Of a stretch of DNA of 20,743 bases, positions 14,514-20,743 are shown in pieces; within the stretch, counting starts at the first letter, position 1, and every line of letters begins with the position of its first letter. Origin of the DNA: Clostridiales bacterium (GTDB lineage Bacteria > Bacillota > Clostridia > Oscillospirales > Oscillospiraceae); NCBI GenBank assembly GCA_021203685.1, contig JAJQAS010000082.1, positions 1-20,743 on the forward strand, read 5' to 3'. The position numbers were made by a program, and so were the translations under genes. The notes under the pieces were generated by a model. The model was not told where the DNA came from. It did not search any database and worked only from the letters and a program-made list of their open reading frames with translations.

Positions 14514-16661
14514 ATGATGACCATTTCCAACGGATTACTCACCCTTCACACCGCCCACACCACTTACCAGATGATGGTGGACGCAGACGGCAGGCTTTGC
14601 CACAGCTGGTACAGCTCCAAAACCGAAGAAAACCTGTGGGACAGCCGACCCACCCACGCCTTTGACCCCGGCTGCTGGCCCGACCAGCTCCCGCTGGAGT
14701 GCGCCGGGCCGGGTCTGGGGGACAACCGGCTCCCCTCTGTCCTCCCGGAGTACGCCGACGGGTCCAGAGCGGCAGATTTCCGCTTTGTTCGGGCGGAGGT
14801 GTGTCCCGGAAAGTATGCCCAGCCCGGTCTGCCCGCCTTCCGGCAGGGGACGGGAGTGGAAACGCTGGCTGTCACCCTGCGGGACGCGGCAGGGTTGGAG
14901 GCAGAGCTGCTCTACAGCGTGTATGAGGACTGCGACCTCATCACCCGCGCCGTCCGTTACACCAACCGCAGCGAAGCACCTCTCAAGCTCCATCAGGCCG
15001 GTTCCCTGTGTCTGGATTTCGACCAGCAGCGGCTGGACTTAATGACCTTCGACGGGGTATGGGCTGGGGAACACCTGGCCCAGCGGCGACCCATCTGCTC
15101 CGGTGTGCAGAGCGTGGGAAGTACACGGGGCATCCCCGGCCATGCCCACAACCCCGCCGCCATTTTGTGCAGGCCGGACACGGGGGAGACCTGCGGCGAC
15201 TGCTGGGGTTTCGCCCTGGTGTACAGCGGCAGCTTTCTCATTCAGGCGGAGCGGGGCGAGGCGGGCATCCGCCTGACAATGGGTATCCACCCACAGCACT
15301 TCTGCTGGATGTTGGAGCCAGGGGAGAGCTTTGTTACGCCGGAGGTGGCGATGGCGTTTTCTGACCAGGGGCTGGGAGAACTGAGCCGCCGGTTCCACAG
15401 CGCCATCCGGCGGCATCTGCTGCCGCCCCGGTGGAGCGACCCGGAAACACCTCGCCCTGTCCTGCTCAACAGCTGGGAAGCCTGCTATTTCGACTTCGAT
15501 GAAAACAAGCTGCTGGAATTGGCCCAGGCTGCGAAAGAGACGGAAATCGACCTGTTTGTGCTGGACGACGGCTGGTTCCAAAACCGGAACGGCACCGAGG
15601 CCGGACTGGGGGACTGGACGGCGGACCCCCGAAAGCTGCCGGAGGGATTGCCGGGCCTCTGCAAAAAGCTGAACGCCCTGGGGCTGGATTTTGGGCTGTG
15701 GGTGGAGCCGGAGGCAGTCAGCCCCAACAGCGACCTCTATCGGACGCACCCAGACTGGGCACTGGAGATTCCCGGCCGGGAGACGCTGGAGATCCGCCAC
15801 CAGTACAACCTGGATTTGAGCCGCGAGGATGTCCGGGAGGGCATCTGGCAGCAGCTCAAAGCGTTGCTGGACAGCTGCCCCATCCGCTATTTGAAGTGGG
15901 ATATGAACCGGAGTTTGGCAAACGTGTACAGCGCGGCGCTGCCGCCAGAGCGCCAGGGGGAGGTCTATCACCGGTATGTGTTGGGGCTGTATGACCTCCA
16001 GCAGCGGCTGACCCAGACCTACCCCGACCTGCTGCTGGAGAACTGTGCCAGCGGCGGCGGGCGGTACGACTGCGGGATGCTCTACTACTCTCCCCAAATC
16101 TGGTGCAGCGACAACACCGACGCCCGTTCCCGGCTGGGCATCCAACACGGCACTTCGTACCTCTACCCCGCCTGCACCATGGGAGCGCACTTTTCCACCG
16201 TCCCCAACCACAACACCGGGCGCACCGCCTCGGTGGAGGCGCGGATGGCGCTGGCACTCAGCGGCACCTTTGGGTTTGAACTGGACCTGACCCGGTATTC
16301 CCCGGAGGAGCGGCGGGAACTGGCTGTTTACGTTCGCTGGTATCGTGCGCACGGAGTGCTGGTGCGGGGCGGCGACCTGTACCGGCTGATTGCCCCGGAT
16401 GAAGCGGACAGCGGCGGGGCCTGGATGTTCGTCAGCCCGGACCGGACCGAGGCGGCGGTGTTCGCCGTGGGGACCGCCCTGGGGGTCGGCCTTCGGCCCC
16501 GGCTTCCCCTCCGGGGGCTGGAGGAACACGCTGTTTACGCAGACGAGGAGGGCGCACAGTACACCGGCGGACAGCTGCTGCGGCAAGGCCTGCCTCTCCC
16601 CGGCGCGTGGGGAGAGGTGCCGGGCCGCATCTGGTATTTGAAACAAATCGGGAGGGAATGA
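14514..16661 (+). CDS. GH36 alpha-galactosidase
   Basis: This is a cytosolic retaining alpha-galactosidase of 715 residues, without signal peptide, that would remove alpha-1,6-galactose branches from galactomannan oligosaccharides. The core (alpha/beta)8 barrel shows FVLDDGWFQNRNGTEAGLGDW, GLDFGLWVEPEAVSPNSDLY, YLKWDMNR with nucleophile D463, ENCASGGGRYDCGML and WCSDNTDA with acid/base D533. The N-terminal beta-sandwich and short C-terminal domain are present, so length is normal. The ATG at 14514 is chosen over an upstream TTG (14493) because GAGGAA (14501-14506) is 7 nt before it. The stop is 2 nt before the hexomutase start, so the genes are coupled. Confidence 0.95.
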   Translation: MMTISNGLLTLHTAHTTYQMMVDADGRLCHSWYSSKTEENLWDSRPTHAFDPGCWPDQLPLECAGPGLGDNRLPSVLPEYADGSRAADFRFVRAEVCPGKYAQPGLPAFRQGTGVETLAVTLRDAAGLEAELLYSVYEDCDLITRAVRYTNRSEAPLKLHQAGSLCLDFDQQRLDLMTFDGVWAGEHLAQRRPICSGVQSVGSTRGIPGHAHNPAAILCRPDTGETCGDCWGFALVYSGSFLIQAERGEAGIRLTMGIHPQHFCWMLEPGESFVTPEVAMAFSDQGLGELSRRFHSAIRRHLLPPRWSDPETPRPVLLNSWEACYFDFDENKLLELAQAAKETEIDLFVLDDGWFQNRNGTEAGLGDWTADPRKLPEGLPGLCKKLNALGLDFGLWVEPEAVSPNSDLYRTHPDWALEIPGRETLEIRHQYNLDLSREDVREGIWQQLKALLDSCPIRYLKWDMNRSLANVYSAALPPERQGEVYHRYVLGLYDLQQRLTQTYPDLLLENCASGGGRYDCGMLYYSPQIWCSDNTDARSRLGIQHGTSYLYPACTMGAHFSTVPNHNTGRTASVEARMALALSGTFGFELDLTRYSPEERRELAVYVRWYRAHGVLVRGGDLYRLIAPDEADSGGAWMFVSPDRTEAAVFAVGTALGVGLRPRLPLRGLEEHAVYADEEGAQYTGGQLLRQGLPLPGAWGEVPGRIWYLKQIGRE

Positions 16662-16663
16662 CC

Positions 16664-18346
16664 ATGAGCAACGCAACAGAACCGTATCTGCGGTGGCGTT
16701 CGCAGGAGGATTTAGACCCGGAACTGGCTTCGGAATTGGCGGAGATACAGAATGACGAAGTGGAGATCAGTGACCGCTTTTACCGGGAACTGGCCTTTGG
16801 CACTGGCGGCCTGCGGGGGATCATAGGCGCAGGAACCAACCGGATGAATGTTTACACCGTCCGCAAGGCCACCCAAGGCCTGGCCGACTACCTGAACGGG
16901 ACGAACCTTCCCAAATCGGTGGCCATCGCCTACGACAGCCGCATCAAAAGCGACCAGTTCGCACGGGAGACCGCTCAGGTGCTGGCGGTCAACGGCATCA
17001 CCGCCTACCTCTACCCCCGGCTGGAGCCGACCCCCGCTCTGAGCTGGGCCGTGCGGTATCTGGGCTGTGGGGCCGGGGTCTGCGTCACCGCCAGCCCCAA
17101 TCCCGCCCAGTACAACGGCTACAAGGTCTACGGGGCCGACGGCTGCCAGATCACATTGGAGACGGCGTCCAAAATCCAGGATTGTATCGAACAGGTAGAC
17201 TGCTTCCGGGATGTCAAAAGGTTGGATTTTGCCGCCGCGCTGGAGGCGGGAGCCATCCAATTCATCCCGGAGGACTGCCTGAACGCCTTTTTAGACGCGG
17301 TCCTGGCTCAACGGGTGGGAGACGGCGCGGAAATCTCCGATTTGAAGCTGGTCTACACACCGCTCAATGGCAGCGGCCTGGAGTGCGTCACTCGGCTGCT
17401 GAAAAAGCTGGGCGTCACCCAGGTGACGGTCGTGCCGGAGCAGGAGCAGCCGGACGGAACCTTTCCCACCTGCCCCTATCCCAACCCGGAAATTCGGGAG
17501 GCCATGGAAAAAGGGCTGGAGCTGTGCGAAAAGGTCAAGCCCGACCTGCTGCTGGGGACCGACCCGGACTGTGACCGCTGCGGCGTGGCTGTCCCCGACG
17601 GGAGAGGCGATTACAAATTGCTCACCGGCAATGATCTGGGCGTTCTTCTGCTGGACTACGTCTGTCGCACCCGACGAGGGTTGGGAACCATGCCGCAAAA
17701 TCCGGTGGCAGTGACCACCATCGTCTCCACTCCTATGGCGGACCCTGTGGCGGCGAAATATGGCGTGGAACTGCGGCGCACCCTCACCGGTTTCAAGTTC
17801 ATCGGAGAGCAAATCGGTCTGCTGGAGAAAGAGGGCCACCCAGAACGGTATCTCTTTGGATTTGAGGAGAGCTACGGTTACCTCTCCGGACCCCACGTCC
17901 GGGACAAGGACGCGGTGAACGCCGCTCTGCTGGTCTGCGAGGTTGCCGGATGGTACGCCGGGCAGGGAAAAACCCTGTTGGACGGTCTGAACGACCTGTA
18001 CGCCGAATTTGGCTGTTATCGCAGCGCGCTCCACAGCTTCGCCTTTCCGGGAGCCGACGGCATGGCCCACATGGGCCAGCTGATGCGGCGTCTGCGGGAA
18101 ACTACCCCGGTTGCCTTCGCCGGAGTGCCGGTGGAACGGGTGGTGGATTACCATGCAGGCGGAACCGGACTGCCCAAAGCGGACGTGCTGGAATTCCGGC
18201 TGGCGGGCGGAGCCAGGGTCATGGTGCGGCCCTCCGGCACGGAGCCGAAGCTGAAAATGTACCTCTCCGCCGTGGCGGAGACAGAGGAACAGGCAGTCGA
18301 ACTGCTTGAGCGGCTGGCAGCAGCTGCCGCCGATCAGATGCAATAA
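16664..18346 (+). CDS. Phosphoglucomutase/phosphomannomutase with altered active-site loop
   Basis: This alpha-D-phosphohexomutase of 560 residues would convert the mannose 1-phosphate from the GH130 enzymes to mannose 6-phosphate. All four family loops are visible: TASPNPAQYNGYKVYG with catalytic S144; the metal loop DPDCDR (D300, D302, D304); the sugar loop FEESYGYLSG (residues 400-409); and the phosphate loop RPSGTEPKLKMY (from R522). The first loop is normally TASHNP; here the conserved histidine is proline (codon CCC at 17096-17098), which is unusual. The start at 16664 is preferred to in-frame ATG 16658 because GGAGG (16651-16655) is 8 nt from it. FEESYG resembles PgcA-type mutases, so glucose 1-phosphate may also be used. 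Confidence 0.92.
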   Translation: MSNATEPYLRWRSQEDLDPELASELAEIQNDEVEISDRFYRELAFGTGGLRGIIGAGTNRMNVYTVRKATQGLADYLNGTNLPKSVAIAYDSRIKSDQFARETAQVLAVNGITAYLYPRLEPTPALSWAVRYLGCGAGVCVTASPNPAQYNGYKVYGADGCQITLETASKIQDCIEQVDCFRDVKRLDFAAALEAGAIQFIPEDCLNAFLDAVLAQRVGDGAEISDLKLVYTPLNGSGLECVTRLLKKLGVTQVTVVPEQEQPDGTFPTCPYPNPEIREAMEKGLELCEKVKPDLLLGTDPDCDRCGVAVPDGRGDYKLLTGNDLGVLLLDYVCRTRRGLGTMPQNPVAVTTIVSTPMADPVAAKYGVELRRTLTGFKFIGEQIGLLEKEGHPERYLFGFEESYGYLSGPHVRDKDAVNAALLVCEVAGWYAGQGKTLLDGLNDLYAEFGCYRSALHSFAFPGADGMAHMGQLMRRLRETTPVAFAGVPVERVVDYHAGGTGLPKADVLEFRLAGGARVMVRPSGTEPKLKMYLSAVAETEEQAVELLERLAAAAADQMQ

Positions 18347-18358
18347 GGAGATGGAAGT

Positions 18359-19960
18359 ATGCTGACCATGCAGGCAGGGAGCGTAGCGGAAGTGCCGCTC
18401 GACGGCGGAGGGGCAAAGCCCCGGAAGTGCCGCTTGACGGCGAGCGCTGTATTTTCCGACCATATGGTACTCCAACGGCAAAAGCCTATCCCCGTCTGGG
18501 GACAGGGCATCCCAGGCGCACAAGTGTCCGTCACCCTGGCCGATGAACGGAAAACCACCGCCGTAGGGCCGGACGGACGCTGGAACCTCACCCTGGCCCC
18601 ACGGGAGGCGGGGACCGGTCTCATCCTGACAGTGGAAAGCGAAGGCCAACAGTTGACCTGTAGCGACGTGGCCGTGGGCGAGGTGTGGTTTGCCGGGGGA
18701 CAGAGCAACATGGAGATGCCGCTCCGGGACTGCAAAAACGGAAAGCGGGAGGTGGCGGACAGCGACTACCCCTTTATCCGCTTTTACAACGTCCCCAAAC
18801 GGGCGGTGCCGGACGAGGAACAGATTGGTCAGGAGGCTGCGCCGACGACCTGGAAAGTCTGCGCCCCATCGACCAGCGGGGATATGAGCGCTGTGGCCTA
18901 TTTCTTCGCCCGGCAGCTCAGCCAGACCCAGGGAGTCCCCGTGGGCATCATCGGCTGCTATTGGGGCGGCACCTCAATTAGCTGCTGGATGAGCCGACAG
19001 CAGTTGGAAAAGACCGCAGCAGGGCAGAAATACCTCAGCGACTACGCTGCACTGGTGGGGGACAAGACCGATGAACAGTACGCCGCCGAAATGGAACGCT
19101 ACGACGCGGAATACCAGGCGTGGAAGACCCGCGTGGAGCAGCGCCGGGCGGCGGAGCCGCAGGTGATCTGGCCGGTGCTGAACGAGGAATGTGGCCCCTG
19201 TCCGTGGCCCCAGCCTGCGGGCAACCAATCCCCCTTCCGGCCCGCCGGTCTGTACGAGACGATGGTACGATGGGTGACGCCTTACGGAATCCGGGGCTTT
19301 TTGTACTACCAGGGCGAGGAGGACGAGGCCAAATACGCCACCTATGACGGGATGATGACCTGCCTCATCGACCAGTGGCGCACGGACTGGAGGGACGACG
19401 AACTGCCCTTCCTGTTTGCGCAGCTGCCCATGTATTGCTCCAAAGAGGAATACCAAAATCACCAGGACAGCAAGCGCTGGGCTATGATGCGGGACCAACA
19501 GATGAAGATCAGCCGGACAGTGGCCAACACCGGCCTGGCGGTACTCACCGACTGCGGCGAGTTCGACAACATTCACCCGCTGGACAAGGAGCCGGTGGGC
19601 TGCCGTCTGGCGCTCCTGGCCCGGAAAAAGGTCTACGGCGAGGACGTGGTGGCTGACGCACCCGTGATGGCGCAGACCCGCCCCACAGAGGACGGCGGTA
19701 TGGAGGTGCGCTTCCGGCACACTGGCGGCGGGTTGTCCGTCCGGGGAGACTGCCTGGAAGGGTTTCAGCTGGCCGGGGCGGACGGAGTTTTTTATCCCGC
19801 CCGCGGCAGCGTCCAGGCAGACCGGGTGCTGCTCCACAGCGCCCAGGTGTCCGCGCCGGTCTATGTGCGCTACGCCTGGACCAACTTTGGCCCGGCCACC
19901 CTGTACGGGGCCTCCGGCCTGCCCGCCGCGCCCTTCCGCACAGATGAATTTAGCTGTTAG
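18359..19960 (+). CDS. SGNH carbohydrate acetylesterase (sialate O-acetylesterase family)
   Basis: This cytosolic esterase of 533 residues would remove acetyl groups from acetylated manno-oligosaccharides, by analogy with acetylesterases in other mannan loci. Family features include VFSDHMVLQRQKPIPVWG (31-48), GEVWFAGGQSNMEM with nucleophile S116, GIIGCYWGGTSISCW (197-210), GFLYYQGEED (313-322) and the D-x-x-H block FDNIHPLDK (D403, H406). No signal peptide is visible. Residues 4-27 come from a 72-bp in-frame insertion (see 18367-18438); without it the start would read MLTASAVFSDHM, as expected. The last residues and stop lie in a heptamer repeat. AAGGAG precedes the ATG, 12 nt after the mutase stop. 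Sialate esterase activity is possible but no sialic acid genes are near. Confidence 0.88.
   Translation: MLTMQAGSVAEVPLDGGGAKPRKCRLTASAVFSDHMVLQRQKPIPVWGQGIPGAQVSVTLADERKTTAVGPDGRWNLTLAPREAGTGLILTVESEGQQLTCSDVAVGEVWFAGGQSNMEMPLRDCKNGKREVADSDYPFIRFYNVPKRAVPDEEQIGQEAAPTTWKVCAPSTSGDMSAVAYFFARQLSQTQGVPVGIIGCYWGGTSISCWMSRQQLEKTAAGQKYLSDYAALVGDKTDEQYAAEMERYDAEYQAWKTRVEQRRAAEPQVIWPVLNEECGPCPWPQPAGNQSPFRPAGLYETMVRWVTPYGIRGFLYYQGEEDEAKYATYDGMMTCLIDQWRTDWRDDELPFLFAQLPMYCSKEEYQNHQDSKRWAMMRDQQMKISRTVANTGLAVLTDCGEFDNIHPLDKEPVGCRLALLARKKVYGEDVVADAPVMAQTRPTEDGGMEVRFRHTGGGLSVRGDCLEGFQLAGADGVFYPARGSVQADRVLLHSAQVSAPVYVRYAWTNFGPATLYGASGLPAAPFRTDEFSC
18367..18438 (+). repeat. 72-bp in-frame insertion with internal direct repeat and hairpin
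   Basis: The insert is bounded by TGAC at 18363-18366 and again at 18435-18438, as a target-site duplication would be. Inside, a 21-bp unit (18387-18407, beginning CGGAAGTGCCGCT) recurs at 18422-18442 with one mismatch, separated by the hairpin GGGGC-AAA-GCCCC (18410-18422). Removing 72 bp restores an N-terminus typical of the esterase family. It resembles small palindromic repeats that scatter in bacterial genomes; no other copy is seen in this window. Confidence 0.6.
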
Positions 19961-20076
19961 CCATTAGCTGTTAGCTGTTAGTCAGGTGCGGTAAACCAAA
20001 AGTAAGGAGCTTAAAACGAAAGGTGAAAGCGGCCGTTCGTGAAGGACTGCCAGCGAAAAGTCAGAGAACGAAGAAC
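19950..20076 (+). repeat. Heptamer-bounded repeat element, copy 2
   Basis: Five tandem heptamers (TTAGCTG, TTAGCCA, TTAGCTG, TTAGCTG, TTAGTCA; 19950-19984) match copy 1 in number and consensus. GCTTAAAACGAAA recurs at 20009-20021, and CTGCCAGC plus a degenerate right arm (CAGCGAAAAG..., 20051-20076) aligns with the right end of copy 1. It overlaps the last codons of the esterase gene and supplies its TAG. The 157-nt gap 19961-20117 otherwise holds only the ribosome binding site of the next gene. Confidence 0.7.
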
Positions 20077-20117
20077 ACACAGATGGAAGCGAAAAGCGCA
20101 AAGAAGGAGCAAAGCGT

Positions 20118-20743
20118 ATGCCTGTGTTAAAGCTAAAGCCCGCCTGTAAGGACTACATCTGGGGCGGGAGCCGCCTGAAAACGGACTATCACAAGGAATT
20201 TGACAGCCCCCGGCTGGCGGAGTGCTGGGAGCTGTCCTGTCACCCGGACGGACCTTCCATCATCACCAACGGCGTTTTTACCGGGCGGACGCTGCGGGAA
20301 TACCTCGCCGCCGTGGGGAAACGGGTGCTGGGCAGCAACTGCCAGGTGTTCCAGGAGTTCCCCATCCTCATCAAGCTCATCGACGCAAAAGACAACCTGT
20401 CCATTCAGGTGCATCCCAACAACACCGACGCCCTGGAAAACGAGCACCAGTACGGCAAAACCGAGATGTGGTACGTGCTGGACGCCGAACCCGGCGCATA
20501 CCTCTATTACGGGTTCAAGGAATCGATCTCCAAAGGGGAGTTCCGGCGGCGCATCCAGGACGGGACGCTGCTGGAGGTGCTGAACGCCGTACCGGTTCAC
20601 AAGGGCGACCTGTTTTACATCCCGGCGGGGACCCTCCACGCCATCTGTAAAGGTCTCGTCATCGCGGAGATCCAGCAGAGTTCCAACGTGACCTATCGGG
20701 TCTTTGATTATAACCGGGTGGGAGCGGACGGAATGCCCCGGAA
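20118..20743 (+). CDS. manA: Mannose-6-phosphate isomerase, class I (partial, runs off the window)
   Basis: This zinc enzyme converts mannose 6-phosphate to fructose 6-phosphate, the last step linking the mannan locus to glycolysis. The ATG follows AAGGAG (20104-20109) by 8 nt, and the frame stays open for 208 codons to the window edge, without its C-terminus. The N-terminus KPACKDYIWGGSRLK, WELSCHPDGPS and the zinc ligands Q97 and H99 (SIQVHPNN), E116 (KTEMWYV) and H174 (AGTLHAI) are all visible, followed by EIQQSSNVTYRVFDYNR. It is of the short Bacillus-like type. Its place after the hexomutase completes the route from mannose 1-phosphate. Confidence 0.94.
   Translation, partial: MPVLKLKPACKDYIWGGSRLKTDYHKEFDSPRLAECWELSCHPDGPSIITNGVFTGRTLREYLAAVGKRVLGSNCQVFQEFPILIKLIDAKDNLSIQVHPNNTDALENEHQYGKTEMWYVLDAEPGAYLYYGFKESISKGEFRRRIQDGTLLEVLNAVPVHKGDLFYIPAGTLHAICKGLVIAEIQQSSNVTYRVFDYNRVGADGMPR

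Noticed and set aside
14493..14518. Promoter TTGACA/TATGAT and TTG start before the GH36 gene
   Set aside because: The hexamers are only 14 nt apart and the -10 would overlap the ATG. The TTG has no ribosome binding site, while GAGGAA fits ATG 14514.
18387..18442. CRISPR-like repeat pair in the esterase gene
   Set aside because: Only two units with a 14-nt hairpin spacer, inside a coding frame; no array and no cas genes.

Overview
The window looks like chromosomal DNA from a gut Firmicute of the class Clostridia, probably Oscillospirales. Supporting signs are strong AGGAGG ribosome binding sites, TTG starts, sigma-A promoters, a lipoprotein substrate-binding protein, a YesL-type (DUF624) membrane protein, Tn1549/CTn-type mobilisation genes, and a GC-rich gene set whose closest remembered relatives are clostridial. 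Genus cannot be fixed from the sequence alone.

Left part (1-3165): the 3' tip of an unidentified gene; a minus-strand AraC-type regulator; a short C-terminal gene remnant; then a plus-strand run of a C_GCAxxG_C_C redox-type protein, an aldo/keto reductase and a MATE efflux gene. The MATE gene is cut after about 140 codons. Its frame continues into foreign sequence that belongs to a mobile-element remnant (about 3166-5265). The remnant holds a small CD1845-like membrane protein, a MOBP-type relaxase with a one-base frameshift near its start, two terminators and a cluster of inverted repeats that may be an oriT.

Right part (5369-20743): a beta-mannan oligosaccharide utilisation locus, all on the plus strand. 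A LacI-family regulator with its own promoter and terminator precedes a second promoter that carries a perfect 20-bp palindrome just downstream of the -10. The structural genes follow: sugar-binding lipoprotein, two ABC permeases, a GH130 phosphorylase of the mannooligosaccharide type, a cellobiose/mannobiose 2-epimerase, a GH130 phosphorylase of the mannosylglucose type, a DUF624 membrane protein, a GH36 alpha-galactosidase, a phosphohexomutase, an SGNH acetylesterase and a mannose-6-phosphate isomerase that runs off the window. The pathway they suggest is this: acetylated galacto(gluco)manno-oligosaccharides are imported, stripped of galactose and acetyl groups in the cytosol, phosphorolysed to mannose 1-phosphate directly or after epimerisation of the reducing end, and sent through mannose 6-phosphate to fructose 6-phosphate. 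No mannanase (GH26/GH113) and no transporter ATPase gene lie in the window.

The mannan locus carries several unusual marks: an in-frame TGA that removes the last 55 residues of the mannosylglucose phosphorylase; two copies of a small element built from heptamers (TTAGCTG consensus) that flank the GH36-mutase-esterase block and supply the stop codons of the genes before them; a 72-bp in-frame insertion at the start of the esterase; and a TASPNP active-site loop in place of TASHNP in the hexomutase.
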